DNA of 64,000 bases from an uncultured Elusimicrobium sp. (GTDB lineage Bacteria > Elusimicrobiota > Elusimicrobia > Elusimicrobiales > Elusimicrobiaceae): positions 25,898 through 89,897 of the forward strand of contig CAMZDW010000001.1 of the NCBI GenBank assembly GCA_947305555.1, in the 5' to 3' direction. A program made the position numbers and the translations under genes. The notes beneath the pieces are model-generated. The model ran no database searches. It had not been told where the DNA came from and saw only the letters and a program-made list of their open reading frames with translations. Position 1 is the first letter of the stretch. Each line of letters starts with the position of its first letter. Positions 8,228-16,847 of the stretch are shown here, one piece after another.

Positions 8228-9136
8228 TTAGAAGCAAAGCATTCCGGTATATTCTTTCAAGCGTTTTTTAATATCTCGTTGAGTAAGACTAGATAAGCGG
8301 TTGACGCTAAACGATTCAATCGTAAAAGAAGCCATGACGTTTCCAATCATCATAGCCCGTTTGATAGATTGCAATGTGTCCCAATTTTTTTGGCTGGCCA
8401 AATAACCGGTAAAGCCGCCGCCGAATGTATCTCCGGCACCGGTGGTATCGTGTACGTGCTCTAAGATATAAGGCGGTTGTTGGGCGATTCCTTTTTTGCT
8501 AACCAGCATCGAGCCGTTAGAGCCTAATTTGATAATCACGTATTTGACGCCTTTGTTGAGCAGTTGCCGCCCGGCTTTGATGAGATTATATTCTCCGGTA
8601 AGTAACCGGGCTTCGGTTTCATTTAAGAAGAAAATATCAATCTTTTTGACTACTTCCATCAAAGCATCTTTTTTGGAAGAAATCCAATAATTCATGGTAT
8701 CGCACGCCACCAGCCGCGGTTTCTTGACTTGTTTAAGAACGGAGAGCTGAAGTTCCGGGTCAATATTAGCTAAAAAAACAGCTTTTGCGTTGCGTTGGGT
8801 TGTGGAAAGCGTAGGATTAAAATCTTGGAAAACATTAAGCTCTGTAAATTTGGTAACGGCGGTGTTGAAATCTTTATCATAGCTGCCGCCCCAATGAAAA
8901 GTTTTTCCTTTTTTTACTTCCAAGCCGGAAAGATCTACACCCCGTTTTACAAAGGGAGCCCGGTCTTCTTCAGTAAAATCCGTACCGACTACTGCCACCA
9001 CGGAAGGTTGGGCAAAATAACTGGCGCAAATGGAGGCATAACTGGCCGCTCCACCCAGTACCCGTTTAACGCTGCCGTTAGCATTATCAATAGAATCAAA
9101 TGCCACAGAACCCACAATAAGGACTTCGTTTGCCAT
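8228..9136 (-). CDS. PfkB-family carbohydrate/nucleoside kinase
   Basis: 302 residues of the ribokinase (PfkB) fold. The N-terminal GG motif is RVLGGAASYAS, and the signature DTTGAGDTFGGGF lies at residues 230-242, with Asp236 as the expected catalytic base and GAG forming the anion hole. FLNETEARLLTG is the usual second signature. The substrate (sugar or nucleoside) cannot be read from the sequence. It lies 2 bases after the SurA-like gene, so the two are probably co-transcribed downstream of the bactofilin/M23 pair. Confidence 0.85.
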   Translation of the reverse strand: MANEVLIVGSVAFDSIDNANGSVKRVLGGAASYASICASYFAQPSVVAVVGTDFTEEDRAPFVKRGVDLSGLEVKKGKTFHWGGSYDKDFNTAVTKFTELNVFQDFNPTLSTTQRNAKAVFLANIDPELQLSVLKQVKKPRLVACDTMNYWISSKKDALMEVVKKIDIFFLNETEARLLTGEYNLIKAGRQLLNKGVKYVIIKLGSNGSMLVSKKGIAQQPPYILEHVHDTTGAGDTFGGGFTGYLASQKNWDTLQSIKRAMMIGNVMASFTIESFSVNRLSSLTQRDIKKRLKEYTGMLCF

Positions 9137-9138
9137 AA

Positions 9139-9822
9139 TTAATCCTGTAAGAATGTTTTAATTGTTACGTTCTGGTTAAACTGATCAAAAAATGCTTGTT
9201 GTGCAGTACCCATTTTGGTATCCAACAGCTGTTCTGCAAAATCCCGTTTGTTCTGGTCAAAATCTTTTAGAGAACCATGTTGTTCCTGATAAGAATGTTT
9301 AATTTCAGCCGGAGTTAATTTATAATACGCATACAAAACTTGGCGGAACCGGTTGGAAAGTTTCCCGCGGCGTAGTTGCTCTTCAAATTCGGCCGGGGTC
9401 ATGTGGTAGGTGCGGCGAATCGCATTCTCATAAGCTACTTTATTTACGTGGCCCCCTTGATTAAATAGAGGAGAGTGAGAAATATCGTAGGCAATTTCAT
9501 AATCCGCTACGGCCAAACCGGCTTGATGCGCTGCTTGGTTGAGGACTTCTTCACTAATTAACGCAGCTAACATTTGCTGACGTAAAAAAGAAAGAATTTG
9601 TTCATCTACTTCCAACCCTTGGTTGCGTAGTAAGCTGGCTCGCTCGTCCGTTACGCGATAAAGCTGACGGTAAGAAATAGATTGGGATCCTACTTTGGCG
9701 GCAATTTGTGCACCACCACTGCGCGAGTACGCATTAGCACCTAAATAAACGATACTACCCAAGAAAAAAGCCAAGGTAATAATGAGAATAATTTTTTTGT
9801 ATTTGATGAGAAACGAGATCAT
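9139..9822 (-). CDS. Membrane-anchored SurA/PpiD-like N-terminal domain protein
   Basis: 227 residues. A single membrane helix (about residues 8-30: IILIITLAFFLGSIVYLGA) precedes a periplasmic part resembling the chaperone domain of SurA/PpiD (AAKVGSQSISYRQLYRVTDE, a helix-rich middle, MTPAEFEEQLRR). No parvulin peptidyl-prolyl isomerase domain follows, although PpiD and SurA usually have one. A chaperone role at the outer face of the inner membrane is inferred from the family. The nearest Shine-Dalgarno (AGGAG) is rather far from the ATG. The product is encoded between bactofilin and a PfkB kinase. Confidence 0.7.
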   Translation of the reverse strand: MISFLIKYKKIILIITLAFFLGSIVYLGANAYSRSGGAQIAAKVGSQSISYRQLYRVTDERASLLRNQGLEVDEQILSFLRQQMLAALISEEVLNQAAHQAGLAVADYEIAYDISHSPLFNQGGHVNKVAYENAIRRTYHMTPAEFEEQLRRGKLSNRFRQVLYAYYKLTPAEIKHSYQEQHGSLKDFDQNKRDFAEQLLDTKMGTAQQAFFDQFNQNVTIKTFLQD

Positions 9823-9840
9823 AATATTAACTAAACTCCT

Positions 9841-10236
9841 TTATTTTTTAGATTCTTTTTTTTGCGGTTCTGCGGTTTCTTGTTCTGCAGTACCAATTAC
9901 GCAGCGGCCATCAATTCGGCCACCTTCTTCCACGATCATTTTTTTGGCGCGGATGTCCCCTAAAATAGAAGCGGGTGCTAAAATTTCCAGCATGTCGGCA
10001 CAAACATTTCCTTCAATTACACCACCACAGACTACAATTTGTGCGCTAACATCACCTACGATTTTTCCATCGGTTCCCACAATGACGTTGCGTGCGTTGT
10101 CCACGCTTCCTTCTAAGGTTCCGTCCACACGCAGAGAACCTTGTACGCTCAGCGTTCCCTGAAAATAACATTCTGCGCTAACCACAGAGTAATGTTCACC
10201 GGAAGCAAAATCAGAGTCTTTCTTTAAAAATCCCAT
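9841..10236 (-). CDS. Bactofilin (polymer-forming cytoskeletal protein)
   Basis: 131 residues with the bactofilin core: a right-handed beta-helix of short repeating strands rich in G, V and I (FQGTLSVQGSLRVDGTLEG.., IVGDVSAQIVVCGGVIEGNV). A disordered N-terminus and a Lys/Glu-rich tail flank it, as is usual. Bactofilins polymerise without nucleotide and guide cell-shape enzymes. The next gene upstream in the operon is an M23 peptidase, a pairing known from Helicobacter CcmA/Csd1 and many other bacteria, so a role in shape is likely. A strong AGGAGGAA Shine-Dalgarno supports the start. Confidence 0.9.
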   Translation of the reverse strand: MGFLKKDSDFASGEHYSVVSAECYFQGTLSVQGSLRVDGTLEGSVDNARNVIVGTDGKIVGDVSAQIVVCGGVIEGNVCADMLEILAPASILGDIRAKKMIVEEGGRIDGRCVIGTAEQETAEPQKKESKK

Positions 10237-10250
10237 ACTTCCTCCTAAAA

Positions 10251-11171
10251 TTATTTAAAATAGTTGCGTGGATTAACCACTTGCCCATCTTTCCACACTT
10301 CATAATGTAAGTGGGTACCAGTAGACCTACCGCTAGAACCCATTGTAGCAATTTTGTCGCCTCGTTTGACTACATCTCCTGCTTTTACCTGGATTTCAGT
10401 CGTGTGTGCATACAGGGTAGAGTAGCCAAATCCGTGGTCCACTAAAATTGCCTGCCCGTAACTAGGCACCCATCCGGCATGCCGCACCACCCCGTCGGCC
10501 GTTACCACGATGGGACTATCCGGTTTTCCGGCGAAATCTACCCCGTTATGCCGCTTGGACGAACGTTGCCCGAACGGATCTAACCGGTAGCCAAAGCCGG
10601 AGCTGATGGGAGCCGCTGAAGGCCGTATGGAAGGAGTAGAGTTGAGCCCTTCCCGGCGGTTGGCGTAGTACCAGGCAATTTCCTGAAAACTAGCCAAACG
10701 TGTTTTGGCATTTTCTTCAATGGTTTCAATATATTTCTCAAATTCCTCTACGGATAAATCTTTTAAATCTTTTGCAAAAAGAGCTTGAGCTCTTTCTTCT
10801 TCTTTTTCTTTAGAAGATTCCCATCCTTTGGGTAAATTTACAAATTTACCGCCGGGCATTCCCAGCATTTGGCGCATTTGGCTATCCGTGTTGTGCGTAA
10901 GTTCCAGGTAATGACGGCCTCGCTCCAACTCGTCCCCAATTAAACGCATCTTTAAGCGCATGAGCTCATTATCCGCTTTGGTAATGTTATAATCGTAACC
11001 GCGTACGAAGAAGAATAAACTCCCTAGCGTAATGAGTAGCCAAACAAACCCTACCAGTACAAGTGTAATAACACGTACTTTGAATTTCATGGAAGAGCCC
11101 AAACGAGGCATAATGAGTATATCTACCCGTTCTCCCAACAAACGCCCTAAGGAATTGATTAATTTCCCCAT
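10251..11171 (-). CDS. Membrane-anchored M23 (LytM) peptidoglycan endopeptidase
   Basis: 306 residues from ATG 11171. One membrane helix (about residues 33-56) is followed by a charged, probably coiled-coil region (about 75-170) and the C-terminal LytM domain. Zn ligands are His208 and Asp212 in HNGVDFAG and His289 in the HLH motif, with His287 catalytic. The domain is intact, so the enzyme should cut peptide cross-links. I prefer ATG 11171 over a TTG 57 bases upstream because an extended -10 (TGATAGAAT) ends 7 bases before it, which implies a leaderless transcript. It heads the bactofilin operon. Confidence 0.88.
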   Translation of the reverse strand: MGKLINSLGRLLGERVDILIMPRLGSSMKFKVRVITLVLVGFVWLLITLGSLFFFVRGYDYNITKADNELMRLKMRLIGDELERGRHYLELTHNTDSQMRQMLGMPGGKFVNLPKGWESSKEKEEERAQALFAKDLKDLSVEEFEKYIETIEENAKTRLASFQEIAWYYANRREGLNSTPSIRPSAAPISSGFGYRLDPFGQRSSKRHNGVDFAGKPDSPIVVTADGVVRHAGWVPSYGQAILVDHGFGYSTLYAHTTEIQVKAGDVVKRGDKIATMGSSGRSTGTHLHYEVWKDGQVVNPRNYFK

Positions 11172-11178
11172 CTTTTGT

Positions 11179-11187
11179 ATTCTATCA
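11179..11187 (-). promoter_or_regulatory. Extended -10 of a leaderless M23 gene
   Basis: TGATAGAAT on the minus strand; the TAGAAT hexamer ends 7 bases before the ATG and there is no Shine-Dalgarno. Confidence 0.55.
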
Positions 11188-11237
11188 TATACGGAGCCCT
11201 TCGGGGCAGATTTCCTGAAAACCAACAAGGAGTGTTT

Positions 11238-11720
11238 ATGAAAAAAATAGTTGTAACGGCGTTACTTGCCTTGGGATTAGCAGCTTGTATCAAATCCATT
11301 CCGGCACCCATGGAACTAGGGGAAGTGCAACTTCCGGTTGTGGGTGAAGAAACAGTGTGGAATTCTACCGATTACAAGGGAAAACCGGTATTTATTGTAT
11401 TTATGGGATCTTGGTGTCCATACTGCCAAATGTCCATGCCTGCATTGACCGAAGCGGCCGAGGCTTATGGCGATAAAGTAGAAATTGTGGGCATCTTTAT
11501 GGATAATGATGCTGAAGATGTGAAAACGGTTGCCAAAGAACACGGTCTGACGGTTAAAGCCTTGTATGATGGCGGCGATGTGGCCCAGAGTTTGGGTGTA
11601 ACCGGTTTACCGCATGCGATTGTGTTTGATAAAAAACACCGGGAAATTCGCAAATGGGAAGGGTTTAAACCGACGTTAGCTGAAGAATACAAAGCGGCTT
11701 TAGCGAAAGTAGCTAAGTAA
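11238..11720 (+). CDS. TlpA-like thioredoxin-fold lipoprotein
   Basis: 160 residues. The signal MKKIVVTALLALGLAAC ends in a lipobox with Cys17, so the protein is a lipoprotein. The fold is a redoxin: FMGSWCPYCQMSMP carries the redox pair Cys60/Cys63, and GLPHAIVF carries the cis-Pro. Such proteins reduce or resolve disulfides or support cytochrome maturation outside the cytoplasm. A partner could be the Trx-CcdA protein at 19.4 kb. ATG 11238 is chosen for the AAGGAG Shine-Dalgarno and the signal peptide. The gene diverges from the M23 gene. Confidence 0.86.
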   Translation: MKKIVVTALLALGLAACIKSIPAPMELGEVQLPVVGEETVWNSTDYKGKPVFIVFMGSWCPYCQMSMPALTEAAEAYGDKVEIVGIFMDNDAEDVKTVAKEHGLTVKALYDGGDVAQSLGVTGLPHAIVFDKKHREIRKWEGFKPTLAEEYKAALAKVAK

Positions 11721-11751
11721 TCATATCTGACGAAATTACGGAGGAGATGTT

Positions 11752-13359
11752 ATGGTCCTATTAGGAATGTTTACCATAATTGTAGCCTTGGGTGGGTTTA
11801 TTTGGCTGATGGTATTACAAGATGAAGTCAGCACACTCAAAGTTCGTATTGCTAAATTGCAATCTGCCCAAGAAAAGCCATCTTGCGCGGCGGAAACAGC
11901 AAAGGTTCAAACTTCTCCAGCTGTTCAAAACGCTCAAGTAGCTCAAGCGAAGCAAACAGCACCTGTGCAACAACCGGTTATCCCGGCCCAAAAGTCCACC
12001 ATGCCAGTGAAAGAAACGCCCCAGGAGTCCATGTCGATAGTACAAGTGTTTTCCTGGGTGGGAGGGTTCGCTTTACTTTTGGGAATCGGGTTTGTGGTTA
12101 AATATGCGATTGACAACCAGTGGCTTTCTGCGCAAGTGCGTATTATGGGAAGTATTATCCTAGGGGTAGGCTTGTGGGTGACTGGGATTTGTATGGACAA
12201 TCCTTCACATAGAACCACAGCCAATACTTTATCTGCCAGCGGAGTAGCCATTTATTACATTGCTTTTTTTGCCGCCTTCCATTATTATTCCTTGGTTGGG
12301 TTAAGCACTGTATTTGTGATGCTGACCTTTACTTCCTTGTTGGCATTTGGCACTTCGTTATGGAAAGATTCCCAAGGGATTGGGGTGCTGGCCCAAATCA
12401 TTGGGTTTATCGTGCCGTTCTTGTTGCCCTCAGAGCAACCCAATTGGTTTTTCTTGTTATCTTACACGGCGTTTATTTCGTTAGCTTCTATCGGCGTAGC
12501 TTGGAAAAAAAATTGGGATAGTTTGCTTTTCGTTTGTTTGGGATTTGTAGGCTTTTCCCTGTTAGTGGTTTTATGCCGAATGCCGCTAGCCCAGCTTAAC
12601 CTTTTATTCGGGTTTTGTTTGTTGTTTGGGGCTATTTTTGGAGGAGTTTCATACCAAAGAAAGCGAGGAGATTTCCTGTTAGGATCGGCGCTCGTAACCT
12701 TTATGATATTGGGGGGATATTTGATGCGTTGTTTAGGTGTTATTCTCCCAACACAGGCTCCCTATTTCCTTACATGGACAATTGCGCTCATTTTGCTTTA
12801 TTCGGTGCCGATATTTATTTTTCCGGCACGTTTCTCGGATAGTATTTCTTCCTGGATTACGCTGCTGTTTGTCTTGGGATTTGGAGCGGCTTACATCTAT
12901 TTTGTTGGCTACTTTACATACGATATTAAAAGTGGAATACTGCCGTTTTTGTTTATGTGTGTGTCTGGGTTGGTGTTTTACGGTGTATCCGTGTGGCTTC
13001 CCAAACAAGCACTGCAGCGTTCTTTTGCTTTAGCCGGATTGGGGATTTTAAGCATTTTCTTCTTAACGTGGGGAATTATTTGCCAGTTTGATAAAGAATT
13101 CCTAACGTTATTCTTGGCATTAGAAGGATGTGCATTCCTCTTCCTTGCAAAGTACAAACGAGTGCCGTGGCTGCACGGAGTAAGTATCGGACTGGTGGGG
13201 CTTGCCTTAACAAAGTTATTTTTTGTGGATATATGGGCCCTGGAAATTCTACCCAGAATCATTGTACTAATCGGGGTAGCGGCGGTACTTATTTTGGGAG
13301 CCTTTCTGTACCAGAATTTTAAACCGGAACAACAGGTTGCTTCGGAAGAAAATAAATAG
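11752..13359 (+). CDS. DUF2339 multipass membrane protein
   Basis: 535 residues. One N-terminal helix (MFTIIVALGGFIWLMVL) and a short coiled segment (VSTLKVRIAKLQSAQE) come first. A Gln/Pro/Ala-rich linker to about residue 90 follows, and then a dense series of membrane helices to the end. The block SWVGGFALLLGIGFVVKYAI followed by RIMGSIILGVGLW matches the DUF2339 family, whose function is unknown. A good GGAGGAGAT Shine-Dalgarno lies 31 bases after the thioredoxin-like gene, so the two may form an operon ending at the terminator after 13377. Confidence 0.8.
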   Translation: MVLLGMFTIIVALGGFIWLMVLQDEVSTLKVRIAKLQSAQEKPSCAAETAKVQTSPAVQNAQVAQAKQTAPVQQPVIPAQKSTMPVKETPQESMSIVQVFSWVGGFALLLGIGFVVKYAIDNQWLSAQVRIMGSIILGVGLWVTGICMDNPSHRTTANTLSASGVAIYYIAFFAAFHYYSLVGLSTVFVMLTFTSLLAFGTSLWKDSQGIGVLAQIIGFIVPFLLPSEQPNWFFLLSYTAFISLASIGVAWKKNWDSLLFVCLGFVGFSLLVVLCRMPLAQLNLLFGFCLLFGAIFGGVSYQRKRGDFLLGSALVTFMILGGYLMRCLGVILPTQAPYFLTWTIALILLYSVPIFIFPARFSDSISSWITLLFVLGFGAAYIYFVGYFTYDIKSGILPFLFMCVSGLVFYGVSVWLPKQALQRSFALAGLGILSIFFLTWGIICQFDKEFLTLFLALEGCAFLFLAKYKRVPWLHGVSIGLVGLALTKLFFVDIWALEILPRIIVLIGVAAVLILGAFLYQNFKPEQQVASEENK

Positions 13360-13376
13360 AGTTTTGTCTGATTGAA

Positions 13377-13413
13377 AAAAGCCCTTCCAAGACTAATTGG
13401 AAGGGCTTTTCTA
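13377..13413 (+). terminator. Terminator after the DUF2339 gene
   Basis: AAAAGCCCTTCCAA and TTGGAAGGGCTTTT pair perfectly over 14 bp with a 6-base loop. Confidence 0.9.
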
Positions 13414-13468
13414 TTTAATTTCACAAACCGAATAATAGAAACAGATTATTTTTTTACCGATCTTATCT

Positions 13469-13477
13469 TGCTACAAT
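13469..13477 (+). promoter_or_regulatory. Extended -10 of a leaderless beta-barrel gene
   Basis: TGCTACAAT, with the hexamer ending 6 bases before ATG 13484. There is no Shine-Dalgarno. Confidence 0.6.
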
Positions 13478-13483
13478 AAAACT

Positions 13484-14098
13484 ATGAAAAAATGGCAAGC
13501 ATTATTTTTGATTAGTTTTTTGGCTTATGTTCCTGTGTCTGCCCAAGTGTATCACGCGGGGCAATCCGTCCAAACCGGTACGCCGCGTGAATGGGTGGAA
13601 GTTTCGGGCGGATGGGGGACTTCCTTTTCTCGGTTGGAAGATGGAGCGAACGACAAACAGCTTTCTCATCAAGAGGGAATTTCCGGCCGTGCGCTTTTCT
13701 GGGCAACCCCGTGGCTAGGTGTCGGTGGGGAAGGAATTTGGTTTAAAACAGAAAAAGGAATTCCCATGGTTCCTCAATACAAGATGCGGCGGTATGGATT
13801 GATTACCAAGTGGGTACTTACCCCCGATACTCAACCACGTGCCTATTTATTATTGGGAATGGGAAATACCAAGCGCGAGTTCCATTACCAATTTTCGCCT
13901 TTTTATCAGTATACGGAAACGAACAAAAGTTCCTATGGATTGGCCGGCGCAGGGTTAGAAGTGACGATGTGGCGTAATTTGTTCTTGGCTGGGGAAATCC
14001 AACTGCTTTATAATCAGCATAAACACGTAAGTGAGTTTTTCCGGTTGCATAGCCGGTTTGAAACAGGGGCTTCTTTACGTGCGGGTTTGCGTTTCTAA
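13484..14098 (+). CDS. Outer-membrane beta-barrel protein
   Basis: 204 residues. A signal peptide (MKKWQALFLISFLAYVPVSA, cut before QVYH) precedes alternating amphipathic strands (WVEVSGGWGTSF, GRALFWATPWLGVGGEGIWF, RAYLLLGMGN, SYGLAGAGLEVTM, LFLAGEIQLLY). The last strand ends in a C-terminal Phe (ASLRAGLRF), the BamA recognition feature of outer-membrane barrels. An 8-stranded OmpA/OmpW-like barrel fits the length. This is direct evidence that the cell is diderm. The start coincides with the predicted transcription start. Function beyond the barrel is unknown. Confidence 0.8.
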   Translation: MKKWQALFLISFLAYVPVSAQVYHAGQSVQTGTPREWVEVSGGWGTSFSRLEDGANDKQLSHQEGISGRALFWATPWLGVGGEGIWFKTEKGIPMVPQYKMRRYGLITKWVLTPDTQPRAYLLLGMGNTKREFHYQFSPFYQYTETNKSSYGLAGAGLEVTMWRNLFLAGEIQLLYNQHKHVSEFFRLHSRFETGASLRAGLRF

Positions 14099-14113
14099 TC
14101 TACAACTTCTTTG

Positions 14114-14148
14114 ACGGTTTGGTACTGATTACCAAACCGTTATTTTTT
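14114..14148. terminator. Bidirectional terminator between convergent genes
   Basis: ACGGTTTGGTA and TACCAAACCGT form an 11-bp stem with a CTGAT loop, followed by TATTTTTT. It serves the beta-barrel gene and overlaps the end of the amidase gene. Confidence 0.85.
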
Positions 14149-16056
14149 GGAAGGTGCCGCTTTCAAAACGGGAGGAGGTGCCGCCCGTAGATACGTTTTT
14201 TTAGGGGATTTCTTAACGGGGGCCGGTGGAGGTTTCACTCCGTAGAAATTTAAAATTCCCTCATACAATGCCTGTACTAGCGGCTTTCGTCCTTCGGCTG
14301 TTTTAGCCATTTCTTCTTGTTCCGGTAAGATAATAAAGGCATTTTCAACTAAAATGCTTGGCAGTTGTGAAATACGCGGAATGAATAACACATCATTTAC
14401 AATTAGGCCATTATCAGCCACGGGAGCAAGCCGGTTGTAGGCTTTATAAACGGCTTGTGCCAGTGCAAAACTATGAGGATACGTATAGTACACGGAATAA
14501 CCGCGTGGCCGGGACAAAGGATTGACTGTATCCGGCAGGGCATTATAATGTAAGCTAATGAATAAGTGTGCATTTTCTTCCAATGCTTTTTGATAACGTC
14601 CCTGCAAACTGACATGATTGTTCCCTTTCCGCGTCAAAATAACAGTAGCCCCTAATTTTTCAAGCAAGGGTTTTAATTCGTTGGCCAGGGCTAAAGTAGC
14701 TTCGTATTCCAAGTAACCGGTGGGACCTACTGCTCCATCATAGGGAGGGGTCCTTTTGGGGCTGTGCCCGGCATCAATCAAAATACGGGCGCCCAACAAC
14801 GGTTTCTGTTCCGTGGACTGTAGTTGTGGCCGGTGCATGACGTCTACCCATAAATTATTTTCCTCAAAGTCGTACCCATGCCCCCACGGAGATTGCCCGG
14901 GTTTAAAATAAATTTTAAATAAGATGGTATGGTCTGCGAGTACGGTCCAGCTAATGTTTTCAACGATAGGGCTTCCACTATCAAAACTAAAATTTTCCTC
15001 AGGCATGTCTGTGTAATACATCACTACTTCCAAACGGTCCTTAAATTCCTGGATGCTTATGGGTACCTGCCGGGTTCCTTCAAAAGTAAATCGTGTTTTA
15101 AAATCCGATACACTCATGGATAAGGAGCTTAACAAGTTGGCTTCCTGAATCGGACTTTCTGCCATTTTCAAATTGGATTTTTCCAACCAGGCAGTTTCTT
15201 GTTCGTTGAGTACTAGCCGGTATTGGTTTGCCTTTTCACCGCTGATATTTATTTGCCCGTAAGCACGATAGTAGGGGTATAGATTGCCTTGAGCTGTGGG
15301 TAATTTGCGTAATTTAGTGCCCGGAGCCGTAATAATAACTTGTTTTAAAGGAGTCGTCGGCCAAATAGTCAATTTGGCCGGAGCTGTTACCTTAGCTTTC
15401 GAGTGATCTTCGGCGAATTTCATTCGGTAAGAGATTTTTGCTTCCTTCGGTTTTTGGTTAGGGTCTATTACAAAGCGTGCCCGGTAAGTGCCCGGGGCTT
15501 TGGAATCTTCCTTTAACGAAATATTTTTGCCGCCTTTTAAACCACTTAGCGTGGCCGTTACTTCCGCTTTGGGAGTGCCACGTACGTAAAGATCCACAGT
15601 ATCTCCCGGAAGGAGGGCTACCGGGCGTTGCGGAAAGACCTCTTCTTCGTCAAAAGAGGCCGTTTGTTCAAACTCTTTAATATTCGCACCTGGTACGACA
15701 ATATTTCGCACAGCTTGAAAGGTTTGGCCTTGACTGGTTGCCGTTAGTACAAATTGGAAAGGGCCCCTTTCTACCGGTAGAAAAGTTAAAAAACCGCCGT
15801 TTTTATAAACGGGTACGGTGGAACCATTGATTTCCAACGTAACGGGAGAAGGTAAACGGACTTGCCCAAAGATAAAAATATTTTTTGCACCATGGGTCAC
15901 CTTCATATTTTCTTGAGGATATTGTACGGTAATGGGGGCAGTAGCCGGAGCTGTTTTTTCTTGGCCGGGCAAAAAAGGAGCTACCGGAAGGGTGTCTTCC
16001 GCCAAGACAAAAGAGCCAAAACAGAGGAATAATACTAAGAAAAGTGTTTTTTTCAT
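14140..16056 (-). CDS. N-acetylmuramoyl-L-alanine amidase (Amidase_3), exported
   Basis: 638 residues with a signal peptide (MKKTLFLVLFLCFGSFVLA). The first 360 residues are beta-rich: an Ig-like part (PVTLEINGSTVPVY), an SH3-like part (TAPGTKLRKLPTAQGN) and an AMIN-like part (SFDSGSPIVENISW). The C-terminal catalytic domain begins at ILIDAGH; Zn ligands are His431, Glu in GYLEYEA and His in SLHYNA. A catalytic Glu lies in ILVENAF. It hydrolyses the amide between MurNAc and L-Ala in the periplasm during division. The C-terminus is a Pro/Lys-rich tail. The start is near-leaderless. Confidence 0.88.
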   Translation of the reverse strand: MKKTLFLVLFLCFGSFVLAEDTLPVAPFLPGQEKTAPATAPITVQYPQENMKVTHGAKNIFIFGQVRLPSPVTLEINGSTVPVYKNGGFLTFLPVERGPFQFVLTATSQGQTFQAVRNIVVPGANIKEFEQTASFDEEEVFPQRPVALLPGDTVDLYVRGTPKAEVTATLSGLKGGKNISLKEDSKAPGTYRARFVIDPNQKPKEAKISYRMKFAEDHSKAKVTAPAKLTIWPTTPLKQVIITAPGTKLRKLPTAQGNLYPYYRAYGQINISGEKANQYRLVLNEQETAWLEKSNLKMAESPIQEANLLSSLSMSVSDFKTRFTFEGTRQVPISIQEFKDRLEVVMYYTDMPEENFSFDSGSPIVENISWTVLADHTILFKIYFKPGQSPWGHGYDFEENNLWVDVMHRPQLQSTEQKPLLGARILIDAGHSPKRTPPYDGAVGPTGYLEYEATLALANELKPLLEKLGATVILTRKGNNHVSLQGRYQKALEENAHLFISLHYNALPDTVNPLSRPRGYSVYYTYPHSFALAQAVYKAYNRLAPVADNGLIVNDVLFIPRISQLPSILVENAFIILPEQEEMAKTAEGRKPLVQALYEGILNFYGVKPPPAPVKKSPKKTYLRAAPPPVLKAAPSKK

Positions 16057-16065
16057 TCTTATAAA

Positions 16066-16075
16066 ATGATAACAT
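16066..16075. promoter_or_regulatory. Shared bidirectional -10 region
   Basis: ATGATAACAT reads as TGATAACAT on the plus strand (hexamer ending 6 bases before ATG 16082) and as TGTTATCAT on the minus strand (hexamer ending 9 bases before ATG 16056). The whole intergenic region is 25 bases. Confidence 0.5.
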
Positions 16076-16081
16076 AATTTT

Positions 16082-16834
16082 ATGGTCCATTGTGAAGACG
16101 TGATTAATTTTATGAGTACCTACCTAGCTAGTGCCCAAATCCCGGATGCCAGCTATAATGGTTTACAAGTGGCCGGAACGCCGGAAATTAAAAAAGTGGT
16201 GTTCGGGGTGTCTGCTTCCATGGAATTATTCCGTCAGGCTTCCTACGCCGGGGCAGATTTAATTGTGGTACACCACGGCCTCTTATGGGGGCAAGAGCAA
16301 CCGCTTACGGGGTTGTTCCGGGAACGGGTAGCTTTTCTACTTCACAATAATATTAATTTGGCGGCGTACCATTTACCGTTGGATAAACATCCGGTGGTAG
16401 GTCACAATGCCTGTTTGATGCGTGCTCTGAATGCGGAGCGGGTACAACCGTTTGGCACCTATCATGGAGTAGAAATTGGATATAGCGGTTTTGTAAACCA
16501 GCCGCTGGAACAGGTAGTGAAAACATTGGAGAATTTGTGCCAAACCAAAGCGCAAGTGCTTCCTTTCGGTCCGGAGCAGATCAAGCGGATAGCGGTGGTT
16601 AGTGGTGGAGCACATAGTTTGTTGCCGCAAGCCATTGAGTCAAAGATAGACCTCTACATTACGGGAGTACTTGATGAGCCGGTGCAGGAATGGTGTCGGG
16701 AAGGAAATATCCATTGTATTGCGTTGGGCCATTATAATTCCGAAAAGCCCGGCGTGTGGGCATTACAAGATTTGGTAGCTAAACATTTCTCAGGGGTAGA
16801 AACCCAGTTTATAGATGTGCCAAATTCGATTTAA
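16082..16834 (+). CDS. Nif3-like dinuclear metal centre protein
   Basis: 250 residues of the Nif3/YbgI (DUF34) family. Metal-binding His residues are in LIVVHHGLLWG (about 61-69), in AAYHLPLDKHP and in the C-terminal ALGHYNSEKPG. Structures of family members are hexameric toroids with two metal ions per subunit. GTP cyclohydrolase activity has been claimed for some, and the physiological role is unsettled. No Shine-Dalgarno is seen, and the ATG sits 6 bases after a -10 element. It is followed after 13 bases by the M20 peptidase gene. Confidence 0.88.
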   Translation: MVHCEDVINFMSTYLASAQIPDASYNGLQVAGTPEIKKVVFGVSASMELFRQASYAGADLIVVHHGLLWGQEQPLTGLFRERVAFLLHNNINLAAYHLPLDKHPVVGHNACLMRALNAERVQPFGTYHGVEIGYSGFVNQPLEQVVKTLENLCQTKAQVLPFGPEQIKRIAVVSGGAHSLLPQAIESKIDLYITGVLDEPVQEWCREGNIHCIALGHYNSEKPGVWALQDLVAKHFSGVETQFIDVPNSI

Positions 16835-16847
16835 AGGAGATAAAAAC

